NCBI RefSeq assembly: GCF_028769735.1
Contig: NC_088177.1
Coordinates: 19,412,599-19,476,598, forward strand
DNA from: Zonotrichia leucophrys gambelii
Lineage: Eukaryota; Chordata; Aves; Passeriformes; Passerellidae
DNA length: 64,000 nucleotides
Reading direction: 5' to 3'
The notes under the pieces were generated by a model. It was not told the origin of the DNA, ran no database searches, and saw only the letters and a list, made by a program, of their open reading frames with translations. The position numbers and the translations under genes are program-made. This document shows positions 10,801 through 21,200 of the stretch, piece after piece (within the stretch, counting starts at the first letter, position 1; each line of letters opens with the position of its first letter).

Positions 10801-13800
10801 AGCAGTGTCAAGAAGACCTGATCTGGGCACTGTGTTAACCCCAGCTCAGCAGCCAGCCACAGGAAGGGCTCACAAGGTTCTCCTGTGGCAAACCAACAGC
10901 CTCAGGAGTCCTTCCCCTGGTCTGGGGTGAGGTGCAGGAGGCAGGCAGAGGAACTGCACTCTGCTGGGGAAGGGGGGAGGGAAGCAGGAGGAAGGGCAGA
11001 GTTGTTTCAGGATGAGCCCTGGTGGGATGCCAGCTGGAAGAGCCGTGGCTCCCTGCTGGTGAGTGGCACAGCTGAGAGCAGCTCTTGCAGGCTGAGCTCT
11101 CGCTCAGTGTGCAGCCTGAGGCAGGTGCCCCTCCTTGGGGGAGCTGGGACAGCCCAGCCCAGCTCGGCTGGGCCTCAAGGAGAAGGGACACCCTGCAGGC
11201 TGGCCATGATGGAGCTCCAGCTCAGCCATGCCAGCCACAGCTGCTGGAGATGTCCGCCTGCTCCTGCTGAGCAGAATCAGCCTGACACCTTGTCTGAGCA
11301 CTTGGCTGTGAACAGCAGCAGAGCTGGGGCTTTGCCCACCTGTGCTTTCTTCCTCTCCAAGATGACATCCTCTCTCTCAGCGGTGGCTCTCTGGCTCTCC
11401 CGGAGGCACTCAGGCTGAATGGGAGAGGCAGTGCGTGAGGACAGGATGGTACCACAGAGATAAATTGATGTCTGCTTCAGATGTGACCAAACAAGCTAAA
11501 AGCTCCCCTGCCGCCCATGGCTGAGTGCAAGGGAGGATTCAGAACTCTGCTTGATCCATTCTTTCCCAGTAAGTGTTTTCCCAAATTGGAGAATCACATG
11601 CTCATGCTTCATCACACGCTCTGCTCGAGTTAATTAGTTTAACTACAGAGCTAGTATATGTCTGTGGAGAGAGAAGAAAAATCATTTTGTCACTGCCTCT
11701 CAGTGCTTGAATAAACCATGCCAACATGCTTTCCACCAGCTCTTTACCTTTTCTAAATGTTACATGAACAAGTACAAGCAAAAGATTTTAGGCCTGAATC
11801 AGAAAGAGTGAACTCTCTTTTCTGCTCTCTTAAGTGTCTGTAGTTACATGCCTATTCATCACTTACACAGGATGTTTATCATCCTACAACATGGTCATAA
11901 AACCTACAGTATAGAAATATTGCCACTTACCAAATTAATTTATAGTATCAACATTTGAAACAAATACTTTATAGTGTGTAATTCCATTGTCCTCACAGTA
12001 CAGAAATTGTGCTGGTGCCTTGCCGGGGCAATCAGTGTTTAATGTTTGTAAATGAAGAATTTCTTCTGTCATTTCCACATGTTCTTCTAACATGAGATTA
12101 GAAATGCAGAAATGCATTACATGTCTAAACACAACACAAATACAGACAAATCTAGTATATTTTCAAGCTCTGTAAATATGAGCTAAAAATGCTAAGTTTT
12201 TGAAAGATAAAAAAAAAATTCCTTACTTCCTAAAAGGTAGGAAAGTTTTATTATTGAATTGGAGGAATCATGTGCAAATTATCCTTCAGCATTTTGTAGG
12301 GTACCTGGGGGAGATTAGATTAGACTATCTCTTTTTTAAGTGGACTAGGCTACTTCTCTCAGTGTTACTGAGGAAAAAGATTCTGGAATGTGGTGGACAA
12401 CATTCTTTTCCTGCTGCTCATTCTCTTCCCTGATCCCCATCCAAGAACAGTTTCAGGTCCTATCACTGAAGAAAGTGAGACTCCATTTACTCCTTCAGCA
12501 GCTGGACACTCACCACAGGGTTATTGCTTAGTGTTGCTGCTGACTTTCAACAGATGCTCAGAAAACAGATCTGTATGCATGGAGAAACATGTCACATGTA
12601 GGTGAGCTTGGCACTGGCTTCTAAAGAAATTAACCTCGTGCTTCTCCCAGGTAATTATGTGTACCAGGAATGTGCAGTGGGAGCATCTCCCAAGCCTGCA
12701 TGTAAATGTTGCATTGAGAACTGAGTTTCTTTGTCAAAAATATGTTATCTTAATGTCAGAGAGGCACTGAAGCCTCTGAATGTTATTTCTGTGACAACTT
12801 TTCTTAAAGATTGTACCTTACAAAATGTGACAGAAGTGCATTTTGCATTTTTCTTATTGCGGGGAGTTTGATTTATGTCCAAGGTCCCATCTGTTGTTTT
12901 TTATTGTTTTAATCTTAATACCTTATTTCAATCTGTTTGCCTTCTCAAATCCCCACAGATATTCTGGAATATTAACTAGGCTCTTACAGGTTTTGTGTGA
13001 AGCAAATTCTATTATATTTGTCCTATTTTTTAAATGTCTTTTTCTCCAGTTGATGTTCAACACCCACATAAACAAGCAAAACAAACTCACTCTGCAGGAG
13101 AGAGATGAGAAATGCGATGAAATATCCTGAGGCATAATCCAATGTTTAGATCAGACTCCCAGAATCTTTAGTCTTTCAACCTTCAATATTACTTACATTA
13201 ACTGTAGGTTAAAAAAACGAATTTCTGGCAGTAGATTGCTCCTCTACATGTGCTGATTTGCATTTATTTAATTTTGGAATAAGACAATAGCATATTTGAA
13301 GCTGCTTGAAGTACAGTTATTTTCTGTAAGGTTTACTATTATTACGATTATTTTAACAGAACATTTTTCATAGATATTATTGTGAGCAGCAAGCAGTACT
13401 ACTCACACATTTTCAGTCTGTAGTACCAGAGAGCTTGCTAAGTATTATCTGTTTTATTAGGCGTGCAGTGGGATTTGGGCCTCTCAGCTTAGTTAAACCT
13501 CTTTGACCCTTGTTTCTCTGCTTTTCATTTGGTGTTAGCAGTTGAACAGTTCCCTGACTTGTTTACATCCCTGCTTTCAGCAGGTTCCAGATTTGTTCAT
13601 GCAGCTCTGAGTGTTTGATCAGTCTGCCCTTGAGGGCATTCAATATGCTTCAGCCTTTGGATTGATTTGTGTGGATCTGCAGCATCCACCACAGGCTGTA
13701 TTTTAAGGAAGAGCCAACAGCTTGCACACAAGGTGCCCTCTGCCATAGCCAGGCTCCATCTTCCAGCAGGTTTTGGCAGGACTCTGGATGGGTGCTGAGG

Positions 13801-15058
13801 GCTTCCAAGCCAGTGGGATGTGGGAGTGCTTACCGCCTCCTGGGGTGGCACTGCAGCCTGCTGTGTGAGCACCGGGGCCAGTGGGTTGATAAAAATTCCA
13901 GGCAGGGAGGAGCTGGAGACACAGAGATGGGCCCTGTGTACGTGGGGTCACGTGTGACTCCAGGGCATTTGGAGTCGCTGAAGTGACTGTGGGCACTAAA
14001 AGGCAGATGCACATGCTGAAGGTAGAAGGCTCACAGCCTCTGTGGTGATGAGGAGTTTCATTCCTGTTTTTGGGATCACTGTTGGCACCATTACATCAGG
14101 TGTTGTGGCCAGAGTTAGAGTGTCATGGATTTGAAGAAACCCCAGCCTAGAGGTTCCACATGAAACCATAAGAAATGTGTTGCTCAGAGGTGGCCTGGAC
14201 AGCATTTGGCAAAGTGTGCAGGCAGAAAGGAAGGTGACAGCTGAAAGAAACCCAGAGCCTGAGAGGTGTGAATTGCCAGGAGAGTCTGGGGGATCTGGAT
14301 CCAAGTTATCTGGGGCTGGGGTTTTGTTTTGAGGGTTTGGGTTATTTTGTAATTGAAAACGAGTTTCAAAACTATTTTCAAGTTCATAATCCTGCTTTAG
14401 CTCTTTCCATTATTTCCATAAAGTGTAGGAGTAAGATCCTGTTGTAACACATTTGTTACAGTTTAAACAAATGAAGGTAAGAAGTACACGGTGTTGGAGC
14501 AGGGCTGAGTACATGACTTTACATGTCGAGTTCTCACGTCTGCTGCGTGCACAGCAACACAACTGATGATGAGCAGTGCACATAAATGCTGTGCTTTATA
14601 TTCTCACAGCTACTCTGTGGAGCAGTGTCATCTCTGCAGTGTGACAATAACGTGGGAAGTACTATCTATAATTGTAACAGGTATCTTCTGCAATCCAAGT
14701 CGTGACTTGGCTCCATAGCATGAGGCATGAAAATAAATATGAATCAGTACCTGTCACTTTGGCCTCTTCAAAACAGTAACAGGAGTGAGAATGCATGCAG
14801 AATATTTTGTGCTTTAGAAGTATCTTTATGGCACACTCCTTGCAAGTATTGGGAAATACTGCTTCCCAGTATTTCTGATGAGTGTAAACTGGGATGAAAG
14901 TCTGCTGCACAACTGTACAGGTGCTGGGAGTGGGTGCTGTCACCCACTCAGAGGGAAGAACTGCGTCTTCTGCTCTTGACTGAAAAGTTCAGCAAAGAAG
15001 TGAAACAAACGCTGCATAAATTAACCTTCTTTAGGATAACTGCACTGTTCTGGGCTGC
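7900..15058. other. BMPR2-FAM117B intergenic region, left part
   Basis: No gene can be supported here. The sequence is mostly AT-rich and unique, with stop codons frequent in all frames. There is a 16-bp exact direct repeat (8345-8360 and 8369-8384). A GC-rich block at about 10830-11420 leaves open frames on both strands by composition. No transposon recognised by eye covers the rest, and no conserved protein motif is visible. Confidence 0.6.
8345..8384 (+). repeat. 16-bp direct repeat pair
   Basis: AAAAATCAAAGAAAGA occurs at 8345-8360 and again at 8369-8384, a 24-bp period. It looks like a local duplication in intergenic DNA. Confidence 0.75.
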
Positions 15059-15067
15059 TGTTGTGGT

Positions 15068-15095
15068 TTAACCTGTCAGGCAGCTGACAGGTTAA
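15068..15095. repeat. Perfect 12-bp inverted repeat at the LTR edge
   Basis: TTAACCTGTCAG and its exact reverse complement are separated by GCAG, which could form a tight hairpin. It lies just inside the terminus of the LTR fragment. It may be part of that LTR variant or a later rearrangement. Confidence 0.85.
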
Positions 15096-15243
15096 CCCCA
15101 CACAGCTGCTGTCTCACTTGCTCTTTCCCAGTGGGTGGGGAAGTGAACTGAGGGGGAAAAAAATGAAAATTTGTGGGGTTGAGATACAGTTCGATAGGGC
15201 ATATGATGATGATAATAGATATTAATACAATATAGTAGATATT

Positions 15244-15278
<35 letters not shown>
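15244..15278 (+). repeat. (AC)n(AT)n compound microsatellite
   Basis: About ten AC units are followed directly by about seven AT units. It sits within the LTR fragment, interrupts the expected LTR sequence, and is probably polymorphic. Confidence 0.95.
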
Positions 15279-15530
15279 AAATAAATACCAATAATAGAAG
15301 AACACGGAAAGCAAGCGATGCAGACTGCAGTTGCCCAGCCAGCCCCTGAGCAGCAGCCCCCAGCCAGCTTTCCCCCTCATTCACATGCTGAGCTTGCTGC
15401 TGTGGTGCAGAACATCCCATTGTCCCGTTGGGGTCAGCTGTCCTGCCTGTGTCCCCACAGCTTCTTGTGCCCCCAGCCTCCTTGCTGGGGGGACTGAGTG
15501 AGAAGCTGAAAAGTCAACATTTCCCCTGGT

Positions 15531-17100
15531 GCTTTCTGCCAGCAGCCCCAGGTAGGGTTGTTCTCTAGCTGTGGTGTTTTACCAGTTGGTGAAAGCATAG
15601 CTGTTATTTGTTGATTGCATCCCTTGGGTTCTGATGATGTCATCTTGCCATTTAGTTCCTAAAAACTTGTTCTCCTTGTCTCTTGACCTTGCTTTGTGTT
15701 ATGGCAAAATGGGCTTTCAGAAGGATTGGAACTATTTTCTTCCCCTTCTCAAAAATTTATTCTGCTGTGTTGCCCCACAGATGAGTCACAGAAACTACTG
15801 AAGGACAAAGCAGCAGACAGGTTCAATTTATTTCTCCAGACATGCTGGGTGCTGGTTTTCTACCTCCTGGGTGTTTACCTGTGGAGAGCTTTAAAGCTGA
15901 GGTTCTCTTTTTCAGTATGTACATGGAGTCACTGAGGGAATTACAAGATCCCTTCATCCCCAATGATACAGTATGCAGCTTATACTGTCTCAGCCATTCC
16001 CAGTGAGGAGAACACTGTCTCCCAGATATTTCATTAATTATGAGTAAACTGGGATTTTGATGCCTTGCCACATTGTACCAGCAGTGCTGATGATGGCTAC
16101 AGGAAAATGACTGGGAAGTGTTCCTGTGTGTGATTTACAAGGTAACAAGTAAATTGCACAGTTGAAGCAAGGGATACAATAGAGCTGATGGTGACCTGCT
16201 GGGCTTCTGGTGCCTTCAGTTGGCAGCCACTTTCACGGGTAGCACAGGGTAATTCTGGAGACGGGGCACGGCCTCTTGCAGAAGGTTTTGGTTGACTCTT
16301 GCAGCTCTCCTTGAGGCCATATTACTAGCATTTACAGTACCTGTGAGAGAGCATAATGCCTTTCAAAATAAATGTAATTAATCCAGAATGCAAGCGCTTA
16401 CTTCACAACAGCCTCATCACTACATCTGTCCTGTTCTCTTTGGCCAGTCTGATGCCCCACAAACAGCTCTCGACTCTAACAAGAGCTTTACCCTTCAAGG
16501 CTTTAGGTAGGCCAGTATCCAGGCATCCTTAAGAAGGGCCAGTGTCTTGATTTTCAGGTTTGTTTAACTTGTCAGCCACAAGGATGGAGCTCTTCAAAGG
16601 GGAATTAGGGATTTTTGAGTGAAGTGGGCTTCAATCAGAAACAGCAAAGGAGAGAGGAAAAAAAGAAACCCAAGCACAACCAAGATGAACAGAGACCAAT
16701 ATGTAAACTGTTGTCACACCATGTGCGTCTTAGCAATGCTTTTCAGTTTAAACATGCAACTTGTAGAGCAGTATTGAAAAGAATTTGTGTAAGTACTGGT
16801 AGCTCAGAAGCCATTTGCAATACAGACAGAAAAAAGGTTTATTGATTCTTTCTCGTATTGAGGGTACTAACATGTGTTTGCCTTGCATCTAAATAACCAA
16901 ACACGTAAACTAAGGCCTGTTCCATGCACTCATTCACTGCTCTAATCTATAAATTTGGTTAAGGGGATACCAGCAGTTAACAAATATTATTAAAAGATTA
17001 CAATGAAGATGCAACTAATCTGACCTAACAGAGGAGAGTAAACACAGCAGTTGAGAGAAAAGAGGGTCAAGTCTGCCTGGATATTGCCCACGTCTCTGGT
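15531..17100. other. Intergenic DNA upstream of the FAM117B CpG island
   Basis: This is unique AT-rich sequence between the LTR fragment and the CpG island. No exon, RNA gene or recognised repeat is visible. It may hold distal promoter elements of FAM117B, but none can be singled out by eye. Confidence 0.5.
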
Positions 17101-17470
17101 GCCATCATCGCTAACACCGAGCTGGTGGCAAAGCGATTGGATAAACCGCAGTGGAGCCCCGTCCCCTCCTGGAGCGCACCTCGGGCTAGGAACGATGGAG
17201 TAGGGATAATGGTCCCTCAGAACGGGACCGAGAGGCGGGGGAGTCGCCGCCAGCCCGCAGCTCTGCCCGTGGCGGCGCGACCCGGTGTGAGGGGAGGCGT
17301 GAGGGGGAGTCGGGAGCGCGCCCCGTTCCCGCCGGGGCTGCGCGGCCGCACGTGCGGAGGTCAGAGCACGGCCCCGCCGCCGCCCGCGGGCGGCTCTTTA
17401 AGCGCTGCCCCCGCCCCGCGCCCCCCCGTGCCCCCGCGCGGGCTCGGCCACTCAGGCGCGCGCCCCGCAG

Positions 17471-17540
17471 CCAATGGGCGCGCCGTAGCTGCGCGAGCCG
17501 AGCGGCGCCGCGCCCAATGGGAGGGCGCAGTGGGCGGGGC
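17471..17540 (+). promoter_or_regulatory. FAM117B: FAM117B core promoter: two CCAAT boxes and a GC box
   Basis: CCAATGGG occurs at 17471 and again within CGCCCAATGG (CCAAT at 17514-17518). The two are 43 bp apart, about four helical turns. GGGCGGGGC, an SP1/KLF-type site, follows at 17532-17540. This is the classic NF-Y plus SP1 layout immediately upstream of a TATA-less start. Transcription probably begins around 17560-17610, but the exact start is not determinable from sequence. Confidence 0.75.
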
Positions 17541-17767
17541 GCGCGGCCGGGGCACTATTGTTGATGAGGCGCACGGAGGCTGCGGGTGCAGCGGCGCGGA
17601 GGGGACAGGAGCGGGACGGGAACTAGGACGGGGCTGGGGCGGCCGCAGCCGCCACTGCCACCGCCACCTGAGGCGTCGGACACCGCGCGGTGCGGCCCGC
17701 GCCTCGCACCCCTCCCTCTCTTCCCCGCCTCAGGCCGCCTTCCGCGAGCCCCGGCTCCCGACGGACA

Positions 17768-18290
17768 ATGTCCCACCAGCGCGTGAGGCGCGGCGGCTCC
17801 CCGACCCCCGCCACCTCCCTGGCGGGGGGAGGCGGCGCGGCGGCGGCGGGCGGCGGAGCAGCGGGAGCGAGCAGCCGCCTCCAGCCCATGCGGGCCACGG
17901 TGCCCTTCCAGCTCAAGCAGCAGCCGCAGCAACAACATGGCAGCCCCACGAGGAGCGGTGGCGGCCCGGCAGCGGGGCTCCCACGCGCGGCGCCCCCCGG
18001 CAGCGGCGGGCGCGGCGGCCCCGCCACGGCCCCGCCGGGGGGAGCGGGGAGCGGCGGCGGCGGCGCCTCTTCGCGGGGCAGCCCCACGCGTGGTCATGGC
18101 GGGGCGCGGGGCAGCCCCCCGCGGCACCACCACCTGCCGCCCCCGCCGCCGGGCAGCGGGCCCTCGCCCTGCTCCTCGCCGGTGCCTCCGCTGCCGGAGG
18201 GCAGGGTCCGGCACCACCACCGGCGGCAGTCGCCGGAGCAGGGCAGGAGCTCCCCAGAGAGGAAGAGTCCTAGCTCCCCCGTCTGCAAAG
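17768..18290 (+). CDS. FAM117B: FAM117B exon 1 (residues 1-174)
   Basis: The start is the first in-frame ATG, at 17768. It has A at -3, and an in-frame TGA at 17669-17671 lies 33 codons upstream. The translation opens MSHQRVRRGGSPTPATS, followed by glycine/alanine runs and LQPMRATVPFQLKQQ. Three SPTR or SPPR repeats follow, with an HHH and PPPPPP tract, and then the conserved RRQSPEQGRSSPERKSPSSP near the end. The region is predicted disordered and very rich in S, P, G and R. It ends VCK plus one base (AAAG) before the donor GTGAGC, so the exon closes in phase 1. The glycine/proline tracts differ in length from mammals, as expected for low-complexity sequence. Confidence 0.94.
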
Positions 18291-21200
18291 GTGAGCCGCG
18301 GGGGGTCCGGGCCGGCGGCAAAGGGCACGTCCCGGGCCGGGCGCGGGTGCAGGGCTGGGGCCGGCGGTGCCTTGGAGCGTGCCGTGCCCCGGGGCAGAGG
18401 CAGAGACGGGGCTGTGCCCGGGCTGGTGCTCGCCCTGCCCCTTCTCTGGCCGGCGGCAGGGCTTGCCGGGTGTGTGTGCGTGGAAGGGCTCGTTGCTTTT
18501 GTTGCTGCTCTGTTGCGCCCTGGCTTTCAGAGGAGGAATAGAGAGCCAAGCGTGCCATGTGGGGGTTGTGACCGCTGCTGTAGTACCGCCAGTACTGCCT
18601 CGGATTCAGGGGGTAGATGTACTTAGGGTGCTTGGGCGCAAACTTAAGGTGAATTTGGTGTTTGGGGGCTCTTGTGAAGCCTTCACATTTACCCTTTCTG
18701 CACACCTCGTGCCAGATGGTGTATGTGGTGTTATCCAAACAGTGTCCCTAAGCTTGTAATTAAAGAGCTAACTAGTGCTGTAGGCATGGCACATAGGTGT
18801 AGAACAAAAGTATTCAGTATCTCTCTTAGTAGTTGCTTTCAGCATGAACCCTGCAGAAGGACGTGTGTGCTTGAGAGTGATGACAAGCTTGTGCTACAGT
18901 GAAGATAGAAAATAGCGTGGTGATAGCATACGCGTTGTAATAAACTCGATTTTAACTTCTTGAATAATTAAATCTTACTGGGAATGCTTAAATATAAGTA
19001 ATAGATGGCATCAGGATAATAGGATAATAGAGGCTGACATATGTAAGTCGTTGTTATTTTTGGGTTAAAAGTTTACTCAAAAATGCATCAGTGAGGTTTT
19101 GTGTTAATGTCCTCAAATCTGTTACTTTTAGGATACCAAAGCTTGCAGCTACTCATTTCTATGAAATTGCCTGTGGTAATGTAAAGAGTAAAGCTGACTA
19201 ATATGCAGAAGTGTACATGTGGAAATCTAGGACTAGCCCTCTCTTTAACTTCTGCTTCTCCTAATACTCCTCCCCCTTTCTAAAATAATGATTGTAACCA
19301 GACTACCACGTTGGGTTTTTTAATTTTTTTCTGTCCTGGCTGTTGAGGAGTGGTACTGCCAAATGAGACAACCATAACCAGTTGGTACAAGATGACTGCG
19401 TGCCTCCTAGTCTGCTAGTGTAAGAAAGGACTGATAAGGTTCTGAGTTAGATTTTCCACTTTCCAGATAAGAGTAATGAGGGTTTTATTAAGGCTGTATT
19501 ATATTAAAGTCTTTGGATCGAGGAATGTGTGTATTCTTCATTTGAGGTTCTTGTTAATCAGTAACCTGAAAGACTTTATACATATCACAAAATCCTGTCT
19601 TCTTCCTGTGAACTGCATGAAACTCTTGCCTAAGATGCAATCTGCTGTCCTGGAGAATGAGGAAGAGTGTGGTTAGCCTTGAGGTCCGGGTTCACAAACT
19701 GTTTGTAAAGGCATGTGTCAGACCACTTAGGGTGGAAGAATTGCACTGTCTTTGAGTCACTGTGGAGAAGCCTGCTGAAACCATGCTGGCCTCTCTACTG
19801 CTTTGAAGAATTAATATGTGTAAGGAAAGAAGTCATTTGATCACTCTCCCGTGTTAAGATAACTCCACTAGCTTTTTGCAAGATGTGTGAATACAGAAGA
19901 GGGGTGTCCATTTAATTGCTTCCACATGTTGCAGTTCCTGAGCAGGACTTGTACTGGTCCCAAATGCAAGCTAAACCTCTTTCCTATTGCTTAACATCTG
20001 TATTGTGTAGTGCAGTGCTTGACAGAGGCTGAGTTAACTTCAGGTTTTTTCCTCATCTAAATGAGTAAACAGTGTTAGCTGAGAACATGGAGGTGGAACT
20101 TTTTTTACTGATGAGGCAATGGTTGTGCAGACACACAGGACATTTCAGGGTATTGGTGAGAATCTGCTGCAGAATAACATGGGTTTTTCTGTTTCTTGCT
20201 CTCAGTTAATGATGGCTTTAGTTCATTCCTACAGCTGCAGGCATCTTTCTTTAGATAAAAATGAACCTTGAGGTTAGACAAATGATAGCTTTTTCTAAGC
20301 TTCGATACTGGTTGTATCTAAATATAAGTTGTATACTTCAGACTCAGTTTCATATTACTCAGATTTTCTTTCCCGGGATACAGTTGAATAGTTTTGAACT
20401 TAGTTTTTGTGAATCTGCTTTACAGTTGAGAACCCTAACTTGTGAATTTACAAATATGACTTTTGTGGGTTTTGGGTGTGGTTTTTGGAGGTTTTTTTAG
20501 CCCTTGTTTTCTCATCTGAATTGCAATTAAATGTTGGAAATACTCAACTGAATTTTCTGTTGACTATGGCATACTTACAAATGGAAGATTCTGTCATACA
20601 ATTTCTAATTTTCCATGCTTTTCTTGCCACTTCTCTCCCTCCTAAATATGACCAGACACCTAGATCTTGCTACTGCCTGGTTTTCATCTTTTGCTTTGGC
20701 TTGCTGTAGTCTCTAGCACTTCTTTCCCAGAATTCAGCTTGTTAATGTGTTCTGCCCTTCCCATCTCTGTTGAGGCCTCATTTCTACACTGCAGAGTCTG
20801 TCCTGCAATCTCCAGTTTTGGTTCAGTTTTCCCGTATTCCTCTTCAGCTCTCTGCAAGCCTCCCAGTAGAGGCCATTGTTTTGACCTACTAGTACACTGT
20901 TGTAACATGAGCTAGAGCTTACACATTTCTCTGTCTTCGTTGGTTTTACCTTGGTTTATTCACCGAGTAAAGATTTAATGGAATCTTGTTATTTGTGTCC
21001 TTATATGAAACACATCTTAGAGGAGTTGTTCTGCTCAGCTGCAAGAATGTTACAGTGTACCCGGCTGAGTAAACAAGAAGGTCGAGACCAGAGCCATAGC
21101 AGTTGTTTACTTTCAGGTGCCTTGAGGTAGTGAGAGAGTTCTTTGCTGGGTGCTGGACTTTCTGGTGTATTCCAGTTGACTGTAGTGGACATCTAAACTC

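Larger units (their letters stand above)
15059..15530 (-). mobile_element. Solo LTR fragment of an avian endogenous retrovirus
   Basis: The plus-strand sequence begins TGTTGTGGTTTAACC and contains GTGGGGTTGAGATACAGTT. Later it has GGGGTCAGCTGTCCTGCC and TTCTTGTGCCCCCAGCC. These blocks, in this order, match from memory a very common passerine LTR whose sense strand is the complement here. The middle is partly replaced by an AC/AT microsatellite and AT-rich sequence, and the far end is eroded. No gag, pol or env coding sequence is adjacent, so this is a solo LTR remnant. The family name is uncertain. Confidence 0.65.
17100..18460. promoter_or_regulatory. FAM117B: CpG island spanning FAM117B promoter and exon 1
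   Basis: GC content and CpG density rise sharply at about 17.1 kb and fall after about 18.46 kb, in strong contrast to the AT-rich flanks. The island contains an E-box CACGTG (17349-17354), two CCAAT boxes, a GC box and the whole first coding exon. TATA-less CpG-island promoters of this kind usually drive broad expression with dispersed start sites. Confidence 0.9.

Noticed and set aside
17125..18273. 382-codon open frame across the CpG island and exon 1
   Set aside because: It is in a different frame from the FAM117B start, and its openness follows from high GC content. The conserved family sequence lies in the frame beginning at 17768.
17555..18328. 257-codon antisense open frame over FAM117B exon 1
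   Set aside because: It is a GC-driven shadow of the exon. No known motif is visible, only arginine/alanine-rich low-complexity sequence.
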